Of a stretch of 64,000 bases of DNA, positions 25,701 to 38,410 are shown in pieces (positions within the stretch are counted from its first letter, which is position 1; each line of letters opens with the position of its first letter). Source of the stretch: Nemopilema nomurai (lineage: Eukaryota > Cnidaria > Scyphozoa > Rhizostomeae > Rhizostomatidae); assembly GCA_003864495.1 (NCBI GenBank), contig ML133379.1, forward strand, positions 149,742-213,741, given 5' to 3'. A program made the translations under genes and the position numbers. Below the pieces are notes generated by a model, which made no database searches, was not told the origin of the DNA, and saw nothing but the letters and a program-made list of their open reading frames with translations.

Positions 25701-26050
25701 GACAACGCAAAACGATGTGGAGAATTGCGCTCATAGGCATTACCTCTACCCCTCAAAAAGCATCTTTATGAAGATATTAATACATAGAGAGTTTTATTTC
25801 GATACTTTGAATAATCTTTTTGCGTTATTTCAATGACTATGTGCCAATTAAAGTAGGCAAAGAAGCACAACATCGACGGCCATTTTGGCCTGAGCAGTCA
25901 GCGGTCACGTGTACTTTTGGCGCCTAGATGCAAAATGATTTTGAATCGTTGACCAAAGTGAAGGAGGGCATCCAGTTTTGTGTCGCAGTTGCGAAGAACT
26001 TTACATTAGATTGTCGAACCATTTGCTCATTTCCAAAAAAAGCCATCGTT
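25701..26050 (+). promoter_or_regulatory. H1 promoter, unit 2
   Basis: CCAAT 25844-25848, CACGTG 25906-25911, GGCGCC 25919-25924, in the same arrangement as in unit 1. Confidence 0.72.
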
Positions 26051-26683
26051 ATGGATTCATCTGCGGCGTCACCTAAGAAAACCAAAAAGGCAGCAGCACC
26101 CAAGAAGCCGGCTGCTCATCCTGCATACAAGGACATGATCGCGGAGGCAATCAGAAGCCTGAAGGAAAGAAACGGCTCGTCGAGGCAGAAAATAGCCAAG
26201 TATTTGCAGGCTAATTACAAAGGCCTTGGTGATGAGAGCGCTTTGAAGAGAAACCTGAAGGCTTCCTTGAAGAAACTTGTCGCATCGGGCTCACTCGTGC
26301 AGACGAAGGGGGTGGGAGCTTCGGGGTCGTTCAAGCTACCTGTCGCCGCGAAGAAAGCAGCAGCAGAAAAGAAGCCGGTCGCAGCAAAGAAAGCTGTGAA
26401 AAAGCCAGCAGCACAGGCTAAGAAGAGTACGCAGGCTAAAAAGGCCAGTACCAGCTCAGTGAAGAAGAGTCCCGCGAAAAAGAAGGCAACGACAGCGAAG
26501 AAAGCAACTGGTGCTAGCAAGTCCCCCAAGAAGCCCAAAGCTAAAGTAGCCAAGAAACCAAAGGCTGCTGCAAGCAAGAAGGCTTCGGTGGCTGGAAAGA
26601 GCAAACCGAAAAAGGCTGCAGCTAAGAAGACGGCAAAGTCACCTGCTGCAAAGAAATCCAAGGCCAGCAAGTCGAAGAACTGA
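26051..26683 (+). CDS. H1: Linker histone H1, unit 2
   Basis: 210 codons; protein identical to unit 1. Silent changes are visible at the QKIAK codons (AAAATAGCC instead of AAGATTGCC, a variant shared with units 3 and 4) and at the FKLPV codons. Sharing of these silent variants places unit 1's H1 as the odd one out at these sites. Confidence 0.97.
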   Translation: MDSSAASPKKTKKAAAPKKPAAHPAYKDMIAEAIRSLKERNGSSRQKIAKYLQANYKGLGDESALKRNLKASLKKLVASGSLVQTKGVGASGSFKLPVAAKKAAAEKKPVAAKKAVKKPAAQAKKSTQAKKASTSSVKKSPAKKKATTAKKATGASKSPKKPKAKVAKKPKAAASKKASVAGKSKPKKAAAKKTAKSPAAKKSKASKSKN

Positions 26684-26738
26684 GGGCTCAGTTCTCCAGA
26701 CATGTTCGTCTTAGTGCGCCATCCTGTCCATGCAAAAC

Positions 26739-26754
26739 AGCTTTTTTAAAAGCT
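26739..26754 (+). terminator. Histone 3' stem-loop of H1, unit 2
   Basis: AGCTTT-TTTA-AAAGCT, 55 nt after the stop. Confidence 0.9.
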
Positions 26755-29700
26755 ACCAAATAGTTGGATATCTTGTCTTGACAAGCCTTGTTGGCTGCAT
26801 CGATCACTCGCATTTTTAATGGCTTTTTTGCTTTCTGCGTAGACCAACCCAACATTAAAATGAGCATACCTATAGCTTAAATGGTTACTGATTGTTTCAG
26901 CTTAACCATAACTGTGATCTGAAGGTTTCCGTCCAGAAACTCTGAAACATGTGGTGGGTTGGCTTGGTAACATTTAGAGAAGCTTTTTAATACTGTGGTT
27001 CTGTAATGCATGCAAAATAAGTTTTGAAAGAAGCAACTTGAGACTTGTCTTTGAACACTGTGAATATTAGTTTTTATTGGGAAGTGAAGAAAGCATTGTA
27101 TTCTAAAATGAAGGCTCAACCTATTTATCATAACCTGTGTCAGGCTCAACCTCTTTTCTGTAGGTAAAGTTAAATTTTTAACACACTGTTTTAAAACCAG
27201 CAGTTCTGGACTCTTTGTTAGCAATAAAATGTGTGGAATTCAAATAGAATGGTGACTTAGAAAGTTTTCCATCCAATCTGACAAAAGTGAATTTTGGGAC
27301 ACTTTTTGAAACACTTTCTCACCACAGCTTCTCGATTTGCTTTAAGAGATGTGAATAAAGTTCTCATTCCTATCATTCTTGGACCAGATTTCTAAAATTT
27401 CAGCAAAGTTTGGTATTGTTGTGAAGACAAACAATTTCAAAAAACTAAATTCCCTGAAAGCTATCAATCTAGGACTTGATTTTGATATTTTACTATTATC
27501 TTTAACCAGCATTAAAACAATTTACCATGTGTTGATGTTGAATTGATGTAAAACAAAGTTTAAATTCTGCATTCTCAATAAAAAGGTAGTTTTACTTGCA
27601 CTGATTCCTAGTGTTTAGTAATTTCATTAAGAGTTGAAGGGAGCTTCTTTTGCTATAATTTCATCAAATCAACCAATACTTTCATCATATGTCCAGTGAT
27701 GTAAAAGAAAGTTAAAACGCTGTAGTAATCCCAAATGGCAAGCAGTTTTATAGTTTGGTTTGATACTTTTTGAGGTTTTCATCAAGATTTGCATAGGAAG
27801 CTTCTTTTAGTAGAATCATTCCAAAATCAACAACAAGCAATTCATCATATATTGGTGTTGTTTGATGTAAAACAGTCCAGTGAAAATAGTCATTTCCATA
27901 AAACAAGCATTGTTTTATTCTTGGGTTTTATAACTTTTTGAGATTGTTCATCAAAAGATGTAAAAGAAGCTTCCTCCTCTATCATTATTGAGGGAAAAGT
28001 TAAGCATTTCATTATATGATAGTGTTGTTTGATGTAAAATAAAGTGAAAACATTGTATTCCAATAAAACAAGCAGTGTTTTATTACGACTTATTACCTTT
28101 CTTTGATTTTTCACCAAGTCTTGAGTCATCATCTAGACTCAATAACCTAGGATTTCTTTGTACCTTTATGCAGTTTGATGTAAAATGAAGTGAAAACACT
28201 ATATTTCCATGAAATAAGCAAGGTTGCACTTGGGTTTGATAACTTTTTTATGGTTCTTTATAAAGGGTTTTAGAATAAGCTTCTGTTGTATCATGCCAAA
28301 AACAACAATCAAACAGTTTGTCATATGATTGTGTTGTTGATTCAAAACAAAGTTAAAATTCTGTATTCTTATTAAGCATTTTGATTTGATTTGGATTCCT
28401 AGTGTTGGGTGATTTTCATCAAGAGTTGTAAAGAAAGCTTACTTTGCTATCATTCCACAATCAATAATCATACATTTCATCATATGTTGGTGCTATTTGC
28501 GGTAAAATAAGAAGAACTGGCAGTTCCATAAAGCAAGCAGTGTTATACTTAAGCTTGATAACTTTTTGTGGTTCTTCTTCAGGACATGGAAAGAATTCTT
28601 CTTTTTAAATCATTCTGGATTCAATAACCAAGTATTTAGGGATATAAAAGTGGTTTTTTATGTTAAAAAAAATAAAAATATTGCTTTCCCAGAAATCAAG
28701 TAGTATTATTCTTGGGTCTGACAATTTTTTAAGATTCTTCATCTATTATCAAGCACTTCTTCATATGAAAGTGTTCTTTTTTGTAAAACAGAATGAAAAT
28801 GCTGAATCTTTATAAAACAAGAAGCTTTTTTCTTGGGTGTGACAACTTTTTGATGTTCTTCTTCAAGACATGCAGAGCCAGCTTCTTTGATATCATTCCC
28901 GAATCCATAATCAAGCAATTCGTCATATGATAGTGTTGTTTGATTTAAAGCAAAGTTAAAATTATGTATTCTTATCAGACAAGCAGTTTTGATTTGATTA
29001 AGATTCCCAGTGTTGGGAAATTTCCATCAAGAGTTGTAAAGGGAGTTTCTTTTTATATAATTTCATAATCATCAATCAATGTTTCCATCATATGTTGGTG
29101 TTCTTTGATGTAAAACAAAATAAAAACACTGTTTTTTCATAAAACAAGCAGTGTTTTACCTGGATTTGATAACTTTGTTGGGTTTTCCTTCAAAACTTGT
29201 AAAGGAAGCTTTTTGCTATCATTCCAGAATCAACAATAAAGCAGGTAATCACATCTTGGTGCAGTTTGATATATTTGGGTTTGATATCTTTTGAGATTTG
29301 TAATGAAGAATTGAAATGAAAGCTTCCTTTGCTATCATTCCACAACCAAAATCAAGCATTTCATCATGCGATAGTCTCCTTTGATGTAAAACAGAATTAA
29401 AATGCTGCATTTCCATTAAACAAGCAGTGTCATACTACTTGGGTTTGACAACATTTTGAGGTTCTTCAAAAAGTGTTGTAAAGAAAGCTTCTTTTGCTAC
29501 CATTCCAGAATCAATAACCAAACATTTCATCATATGTTGGTTTTGTTTGATGTAAAATAGATTCGCAGATATAAATAAAATGCCCCTCATAAAGAAGAAG
29601 GAAATTTGAATGGACTTTTTTATAGACTTTTTGCAAAAATTACATTTTTTTCCTTATCATTCAAAAACCATCTTTCTATGTTCATTTTCCATATGTTTGT

Positions 29701-30505
29701 GTAGTAGCCACTCAAAAGAAATAGCTCTTGAGTTGATTTGGACCACAAAATGCGTGAATACTACATAAATGGGTTGAAGGAGCCCTCCATTCCATCATTC
29801 CCAAATTAGTTTTCTATCAATTAAATTTTGACCACATTTTGACCCAACAATTCACTATTTGTGCATTACGCAGAGAACGCTTCAATTAAGTGAGAGGGCT
29901 TCAATGAAGAGTGTTCTCCATCCCATCATTTCAATATCCTTTTCCTAATTCTAAACAATTTATCACGTGTTGATAAGCAATGTAAGACCTGGTTTTGACT
30001 TGAAAATGTCGGCACGAATTTACCCGTAAGACACACCTAGTCATACTACATTCACGAAATATCTGACCTAAAATGATTTTTCCAGAACGTAAAAAGGGGC
30101 AGCTGTATCGCGTTGTTTATGTAATGGAGACAGCTTTAGATTTGATTTAGAGAACAGTTGCGTGGATTTACAAAAGAAAGGTAGATGCAGCTCTTCAGAA
30201 TAATGTGTCTGTTAGCATCATAAATAAAAGATCATTAGGAGCTTTCAGAAACCCTTTAATCAGAGTAACTCATTAGCGTAGCCAAAAGAATACTAGCTAT
30301 AAAAAATAATATATAATATCAACTTTGACTAATTAGAATTGTAAGAGGAAGTTTATTTCGAAATTTAAATGATTCAAGCTAGCTAATTTTATATTGTGCT
30401 TTATAACTTTGTTAGGTTTTGTACATGAATGCATAGGCGGAAATCTTTAGAGAAATATCGCTGTGTGCAATGGGATAGAGAAACATCGTTTCTGGCGTTC
30501 GTGGT
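26755..30505. repeat. H1-H3 spacer with ~160-bp satellite array, unit 2
   Basis: No gene. The array at about 27350-29570 matches unit 1 but is about 640 bp shorter. Unit 1 sequence between two copies of the word ATCATCAATCAATGTTT (about 15507 and 16150) is missing here (junction at about 29070), equal to four repeat lengths. Confidence 0.87.
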
Positions 30506-30521
30506 GGTTTTTAAAAAAACC
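30506..30521 (-). terminator. Histone 3' stem-loop of H3, unit 3
   Basis: Minus strand GGTTTT-TTTA-AAAACC. Confidence 0.9.
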
Positions 30522-30567
30522 GTTTTAAACGAAATCCCATCTGACAAGATGTGATGGAGTGAGTTGC

Positions 30568-32000
<1,433 letters not shown>

Positions 32001-32066
32001 GTTGATGTTGCTGGTCCTTCCTGTCCGGCAATCAGCATTCGTCCAAGTGCAAGCACACAGAAAAAC

Positions 32067-32082
32067 AGCTTTTTTAAAAGCT
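32067..32082 (+). terminator. Histone 3' stem-loop of H4, unit 3
   Basis: AGCTTT-TTTA-AAAGCT, preserved despite the broken frame. Confidence 0.9.
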
Positions 32083-32569
32083 ACCAAAAATGCCAAAGTT
32101 GCCTGATTTGGGCCTCGTAGCTTCACACAGTTTAAAAAGGATGTCATTATTTCTGCTTTAAGTTCAGTTGCTACATTTCATCGACTTATACTTCTACCCG
32201 TTGATTCGATTGAAACTACCGAATCTGGTACTGCATATTGCTTTGATGTACGTTGTGCCAGTAGATTCAGGGGCGGATCCAGCAATTATTCTGAGAGGTG
32301 CTCATATAGAAAGGTTTGCAACCAAGGGCTATTGACAAACATCGTACCCATGTTAATACGCGATAAACAAAATGGAAGTCTGCTGTAGCAGTACACGAGA
32401 GGCAGAACACAACTCTCCGCAGCTTTGCCTAAAATTTTAGCAACTCAGTCCTCCTGGTTAAGGTGATATCATAATTCAACTCCCCCTGGTTACTGCCAAC
32501 TCCCCCCGGTCAAATTCCACAATACATTTGACACATGTGGAACAAACTCCCCTTGGTTAAGTCGGCATT

Positions 32570-33971
32570 CAGGGGCGCACATTGGGGGGAGAGCTGTGGG
32601 GGTGGCTCACCTCCCACTATTTTTTCGAAATTCGGTCCCAACACGAGTAAAATTCGGTCCCACCAAAATATTTTTAATTATAATTGCTAAATTCTTATGC
32701 TGTACTCTACTGCTCGCAGCAAACTTCGCTTTCTCTTCATTTGGAGTTCAATTTTCGTGAAGGAATGCATTCTTAGGTTCCATAATCCCAGATCCTCGAG
32801 TCTCGTGTCTTCGCGAGTCCAAATTTTTGTGCTACTTGAGCGATGACAGGACATTTTTGTCAGTTGATCATTAGATACATTTGTGTCAGTTGATCCATGA
32901 TCGTTGATTTTTAAGTATTATATTACTCTTTCTCATTTAACTAATGCCTAACAGTCGCTTCAGAGTAAAGTGCGGTATTTGCAAGAAGTCAATTGACAAT
33001 GACTACAAATCGAAGCATTGTAAACTTGCACATCCCAAGTATAATGCGAAGACGCTGCCTGTACTACCAGAAAAAGACCAGAAAAGTTTGGTAAGCTTTG
33101 CTGTGATGGCTAACTTAAATGCTTCATATGAAACTGCATCTAAATTTAAAAACAGTACACTTTAAGATGGGGCAGTGGGGGACAGTGGGTCTTTAAAATC
33201 ACTACATAGCATCGGATTCACAGTGTTTATCGTAACGTGCCTAGGCCAGCTTGGGATATCGAAAATCCCACAAAAGCTCTTTTTTTGGGAAAAGTGGCAT
33301 TTTAAATCACTGAGCCTACAGTTTCCCTCTTGATGCCACCATTTCCAATGATCAAACTGACCCACAAATGATAAGCGCCTAGGTGAATCTTTTCCCGGCA
33401 GTTTGCAAGCCAGATGAGGAGGCTCTTATGTTGGAACTTGGCATATTTAAAAGGCACTGTATGGAAAATAAGAGAGATATTCAGGATATCTTGCAGCTCC
33501 AGTTACCAGTGCAGAGTTCAAGATCTGTTTGTCTTTGACTACAAATTGCAAGAACCACTCTTTACGGCACCGATAACAGCTGCATGGAATGAACGCAGTT
33601 TTTCAAAGCTAAAACTGGTCAAATCGCTGATGCGCAGCACCAAGAAGCAAGAAAGATTGACTCATGTCATGAAGCTCGCTTGTGAGAAAGATTTAACCGA
33701 TTCAATTGATTTGGAAGAAGTGGTCAAGGCCTGGGCCAAATTGCCAAAAACAGAACGAGTAATTAACATAGGACCAGTTGATTAGACTATCCAAGAACTT
33801 AACATTTTTATAAGAAGCATGATTGGACACATGTTGTCTATTTCTATGGACTTACCTGTCCTTGTGGTTTTTACAATATGAGCAATTTATGAGGAGAAAA
33901 TATTCGGTCCCGAGAATCTTTACACCCCCCCCCCCCCCCCCCCCCACCAATTTTTCTGATGTGCGCCCCTG
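32570..33971 (+). mobile_element. hAT-like element, nested (CAGGGGCGCACAT ends)
   Basis: The ends CAGGGGCGCACAT and ATGTGCGCCCCTG are inverted over 13 bp. The subterminal sequence is G-rich on the left and C-rich on the right, including a run of 21 C at 33925-33945. ATTCGGTCCC recurs near both ends. Inside are two transposase fragments on the plus strand. No clear 8-bp target duplication. Confidence 0.75.
32944..33785 (+). pseudogene. Remnant hAT transposase (zinc finger plus dimerisation domain)
   Basis: The first fragment (32944-33165) starts MPNSRFRVKCGICKKS and carries a C-x2-C...H-x4-H finger. The second (33414-33785) contains TAPITAAWNERSFSKLKLVKS, the C-terminal hAT dimerisation motif with the ERSFSKLK core. 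The region between holds no catalytic DDE core in any frame I could follow, so the gene is internally deleted. It is a different hAT lineage from the element at 4257-7567 (different finger, different ends). Confidence 0.75.
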
Positions 33972-34081
33972 TTCGTAGGGCTCAGAATTGAAGCGACCGT
34001 GCCTTCAATTGCTAAGAAGATATGCCTGCGAAATCTGAGGGGTGGTTGGGCACCCTTCGCACCCTACTGGATCCGCCCCTG

Positions 34082-34448
34082 GTCAACAACGGATTCGAAC
34101 GGATCCGCACCTGTCTTGGCGTCTTGCAATCCGAACAAATCCGCAGCCATCCGAACGAATCCGTACCTGTATTGGATGGACCCGATCTTATCATGATGCA
34201 ACAAGGGTTTAAAATTGCTAATGGGGCGGTGCCTGGTGGCTTCTTCTCTTTTCTAGTGAAATACTGAAAAAAGTTTTTAAAAAAGGGCACAAAAGGGGTG
34301 CTAGACCAGCTTCGGCTCAGCCAAGGGGGCACCCTTAATCCACCATTGCTTTAAAATAATCTAAATCTTTTTATTTCCAAGACTTTGGTCTATACAATAA
34401 ATGTATGCGGCAGTTTAATATTTGCTGTCAATTGGTGGGCCCTGAATG
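34082..34448. other. Non-coding stretch with a possible minus-strand poly(A) signal
   Basis: Contains a short repeated motif (GAACGGATCCGCACCTGTC / GAACGAATCCGTACCTGTA). A minus-strand AATAAA lies at about 34366-34371, about 80 bp beyond the stop of the exon at 34449-34633. No gene seen. Confidence 0.5.
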
Positions 34449-34633
34449 TCAATACTCAAGCTTGAGATTGGCCAAGCAGCAACCACACCATGGAGTTTTT
34501 TGCGACTTCTCAAAGCTGTCTGTTGGCAAAATATTTTGTAACTGTTCGGATTCCCTACGATCAAAATCCTGCCTAAAAACTTCAGGTCTAGGCTTTTGCA
34601 TGGTGTCACTGTTAAGGAATCTTAACTCACGGA
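34449..34633 (-). CDS. Possible 3'-terminal exon of the CARD-type gene
   Basis: The open minus-strand frame reads VRELRFLNSDTMQKPRPEVF... and ends CCLANLKLEY before TGA. The composition is charged and protein-like. An AG at 34634-34635 gives a phase compatible with the donor at 36145, and an AATAAA follows about 80 bp after the stop. I recognise no domain. The link to the CARD exon is inference. Confidence 0.4.
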
Positions 34634-36145
34634 CTCTACAAGTTTTATGCATATTTCTGTAGATATATGGATGTTTTCTCATTTAAACGTACCCATTCAC
34701 CAAAAAGGAAAATTTCACTGCATATTGGTATTTACAAGGAAATTTACCTTCTCTACTAAAGGGTGTTTGAATTTTCATTACAAAATTCTCTAAGCAATGC
34801 AGAGGGACTCAATACTCAGAAGAGCCAAAAACTTCTATAAAATAGGCTTCTTAATCGTCAATATTGCTTATTCAATACATCATCATATAAAACATCAGTT
34901 GATGACGTAATATTCACCACAACATGATAAATAAGAAGCATTGGCTAGGACAATTTCCAGAAAAAGTTTAATTTTGGGAAACTGGTCATGTCTCTCGTTT
35001 CTTTATCAACTGCGGTAGCCAGTGTTCGTGGTTGGTCCTGCTTGAAAACAGAAAATAACACGAGAAGCTGTGTAAGAGCATTCTTCAGTTTCTCAATTTC
35101 CTTGGGACGTTAAGCGTGAACAGCAGGTCTTTGTGGAACACCTCCCTCTCTAAAAATTGCCTCAACTTTATTGTGAGAATTAAAAAGCAAACAGAAGAAA
35201 ATTTAAGCTACACATGCCTTAAAAAAATAAATTACTTTCACTCACTTCTAATTCCCAGCAAAAAGAACATGTGCATAAAAGATTTGATGTGACTTGAGCT
35301 TAAAAGCTGTTCATATAACAAACAATGTCTTTAAATGACTCCAAATATTCTGGCACATCCATCTGATAGCAAGTGTCAGAAAGAACTCAAATATATTCAA
35401 AAAAGCAAAAACCAAGCTGATAGATTATCTGATTTGAACAAAGCTACTTTGATTTCTTGAACGGGTGAGAGAGGGTGAACAGAAGTCATACAAAAATACT
35501 GGAAAAGAATTTGTAGAAATTGTTTTATATGTATTAAACAACTCTAGGTGAAGCAAATTAATAGAAATTCTAAAATCTCCATTAATTTGGATATGAGGAT
35601 TGGGCCAAACATGCAATGCACATCTAATTTTTTTCAGAAATCTCATTGTAGAACTTTCCAGGCTGGTTGTCAAGATTTGTAGTTGAATGGCAACTAATAG
35701 AAATGCTTTTATGTCATTGTTCGCAGAACTTTGCAGCCTCTGCCATATTTTAGCTTAGAGCTAATGAATTCAAACACTAGTGAAAGTCGATTGCTCCTGG
35801 TTAATTATTCTAGTTTGCGTAAAAAAACAAGAGCTACACAAGTGACCAAAGTGAGAGGTTACACAAGATGGTAGGCATAAGAATAGGACGTGAAAAGCCA
35901 TCATCATATTTGGATTAAATCACTTTGAACTACAAAGTTTGTATTTTTCGTCAAAAATTTCCCACTTGACCTACCAATCCTTTACAGATTCTTAGTTTTG
36001 CACCAGAAAACTTTACCAAAAAAATTGGTGAGGACATTATGCACTTCCTTGCAGTCTTCTGGCTATTGAAGGGCAGGTGTGGTTGTTTGTGCATTACTAA
36101 GCATGCAAGAATATGAGATACCAGGTGTTCTAGACTTCATCCAAC
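34634..36145. other. Non-coding interval, possible intron
   Basis: AT-rich, with no convincing reading frame on either strand. If the model of the CARD-type gene is right, this is its last intron. Confidence 0.45.
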
Positions 36146-36428
36146 CTGAAAAATAGCTTTCATCCTCATCATCTGATCCAGACACTGCAGACCTCTCAGT
36201 GATGCCAGATACAAGCAAGTCGGCTAAGTGTTCATACCCAGCACCAACCATTGCATCATGAAAATGAACAAAGCCAGAGCTTCCTTTGTCTAACAATGTT
36301 TTTAACAGACTCTCTGTTCTCCTACGTCTTGTTTTTTAGTCTTAATAAGCTCAACCTCATCAACATCCAAAATGAATTTGCTTTGAAAATAACTGAACAC
36401 ATCATCTGGTCTGAGGTCATCCCCAATG
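36146..36428 (-). pseudogene. CARD-like (caspase recruitment) domain exon with one frameshift
   Basis: CARD domains are six-helix death-fold modules that bind other CARDs in apoptosis and innate immune signalling. On the minus strand the first part reads LRPDDVFSYFQSKFILDVDE and continues VELIKTKKQDVGEQ. The second part, in another frame, reads RTESLLKTLLDKGSSGFVHF and continues HDAMVGAGYEHLADLLVSG. Together they follow the classic CARD pattern (E-K-LL-x-LL-x-KG...F..F...L...G..HLA..L). A single-base shift lies at about 36310-36325. An acidic segment (SGSDDEDESYFSG) follows, then a possible donor, CAG/GTTGGA. Upstream exons were not found. Other death-fold families are less likely. Confidence 0.65.
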
Positions 36429-37494
36429 CTTATTCATAATTTTTTCTTAATCATTAACACTCTACTTTTGTAAATTCGGGTCATACAAAGTTATTTCCTA
36501 CAAGGAAGAAACAAGGATCTCACTTGATAGAAACTTAAGCAAAACCGAGAAATAAATTCATCATTTCTTGTAAAATGCCTTTCCCTTCCCTTCAACATGT
36601 ATCCTGCATAACTTCTTCAAATTAAATCAGAAGTCTACCCTTTAAAATGTTGTCAGCAAAACCTAAAGAAAAATTGCAACTGAAGGAAAATCTCTGTTCC
36701 ATCTTGCAGCATTGATCTATGGCTTCACCTCTGCAAGAAGTGCAATAAGGGCCTTGACAATAGGACAACATGGAGCTCTGTTGTAGCTTAAGAGTTTATC
36801 TACAAAAAGAACAGTCCATCTAAACCAGCCTTATTTTCTTCAAACTGATATGCATAAACAAATAAACCATATGTAAGAAACAACAATTTTTATGTTTTTG
36901 CACAATTTTAACTACAAAAAGCAATGTGGCCTTAGCATTAGAATACTGTTTTTACAACCTAGATAACTTAACTCTTGGAGTAATAGCTATTGGAGTTCAT
37001 TATTTCAACAACTAAGATTATTGTTGGAGACAAAACTGAGATTAAACAAGATTTTCTTTTCAATTGTTTAATCGAATATTGAATCTATTTACCATGTGTA
37101 CACTTATTCCATTTCATTATCTTATGAGTCGAAACTATAATCTATAAATTCCCTACAACTGCTCTTTAGAGCATTAACATACAGGCCGTTCATTGAATTG
37201 AAGTTAAATATAACTTGGCCGTTCATTAAATTTTATGGAACTTCTTATCTGATAAAAATGACAAACTTACCAAAACTCATACACAAATGTATTAAATTTT
37301 TATCATGCTAAGAAATTTCTTGTTTACGTTAACACAATGTCTTGTAAAATGTGCTATTTAATTGCCTAACTGTCATAGCATGCAGCTGTCTAATGGCTTT
37401 TTATATCAGAAAGTGGTAAATTTTAATAATGAAGATGTCTTTAACTTTGTTTTGGTGCAATCAATCAAAATCTGTAGCACTTTTAGGCCCACCA
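36429..37494. other. Intergenic interval
   Basis: AT-rich with no credible gene. A minus-strand ATTAAA at about 37425 may be the poly(A) signal of the gene ending at 37495. Confidence 0.5.
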
Positions 37495-37802
37495 CTACGG
37501 GCCAGGGTCGACACACTTGCAGAGTCGTCTACCACCTGGCTGAGCTCCTGTGGCACAGTCGTAGCTTTGTGGAAGGTTAATAAAGCCATTGCAGCGCATG
37601 CTTGCCGGGAAAAAGATCGGGTGGATGTTGCTACTGAAGCAATCCAGTTGATTCTGGTTGTACTGGCAAGGAAACCCTAATCGGTGGAAGTGGTAAACAG
37701 TGTTGAGCATCAGCAGGTTTGGGGAGCAGATCTTGCCAAGATTGGCGCAAACAGATCCACAGGATTCGCCATCTTCACCCAATTTGTACTCTGCCAAGGC
37801 AA
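37495..37802 (-). CDS. Last exon of a secreted cysteine-rich gene
   Basis: The reading frame ends RRLCKCVDPGP-stop. After an acceptor TTTGTTTAG it reads ALAEYKLGEDGESCGSVCAN and continues with regularly spaced cysteines (SCxxVC, GKIC, GFPC, LDC, MRC, YDC, CKC). The SCxxVCxxxGxxC pattern resembles a cysteine module found in MGAT5-like and many uncharacterised cnidarian secreted proteins (from memory, not searched). The phase matches the donor GTTAGT of the exon at 38192-38410, giving ...PE-I-ALAEYK. Confidence 0.65.
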
Positions 37803-38191
37803 CTAAACAAAGACATTGAGTAATTAAGTGGATGAGGAAGTTTGGTGATAAATGATCTGCACGAACGACGTTGCTCGATGCTTCAGGTATAAAGTAGAGC
37901 ATGCTTGTCTACCTAAGGTACTGGCTGCTTTATAAAATACCCAGGCGTGATCATGCTTGAGCCTGAATGCATGTTAGACAGAATAAAAGTCGAAGCGCTA
38001 AGGGAATTGAGCGTTTATCTGGCACATTTCTTCCAGGGCTAGGTCTTTGGTTAGGCTGAAGCCCTCCCACCCCCCTCTCTCTTTTTGGCGCCACCCTTGT
38101 GAAATGAAAAATAACTTTTAAATGGCTCGGCTCTATAGATAGCGTTCTGCAAAGATTGCAACTGAGATTAGAATTGAGGATCCATACTAAC
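37803..38191. other. Probable intron of the secreted cysteine-rich gene
   Basis: Runs (minus strand) from a GTTAGT donor at 38186-38191 to an acceptor TTTGTTTAG at 37803. It contains no open frame of note. Confidence 0.6.
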
Positions 38192-38410
38192 TTTCTGGAT
38201 ATGAGTCGACGATCGTCTTTAAGGAGTAGATGTCGTTGTCTCTTGTGCAGAAATAACTCCCACCATTATAGTAGTACCCGTCGATTGTTATACCTTCGCC
38301 ATCGAAGCAGCGCCAACGATACGCGCCATCCCCTGGACCAAAGTTGGCTCTTTTGCTAACAAAAGTCGTACAAACAGGCTCACAAAATGTCGCCAGCAGT
38401 TTTTCAAGCT
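38192..38410 (-). CDS. Internal exon of the secreted cysteine-rich gene
   Basis: Minus strand, after the acceptor CATCTAG: LEKLLATFCEPVCTTFVSKR, then ...YRWRCFDGEGITIDGYYYNGG and SYFCTRDNDIYSLKTIV. It is cysteine- and aromatic-rich with Asp/Gly turns, as in an extracellular module. I do not recognise the domain. It needs one preceding base to complete its first codon. Confidence 0.55.

Larger units (their letters stand above)
32268..34081. mobile_element. hAT-like element, outer (CAGGGGCGGATCCAG ends)
   Basis: The left end CAGGGGCGGATCCAG at 32268 and the right end CTGGATCCGCCCCTG ending at 34081 are inverted repeats of about 15 bp. No matching 8-bp duplication is visible beyond 34081. It holds a second, nested element (32570-33971) and little else, so it is probably a non-autonomous element. 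Confidence 0.7.
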
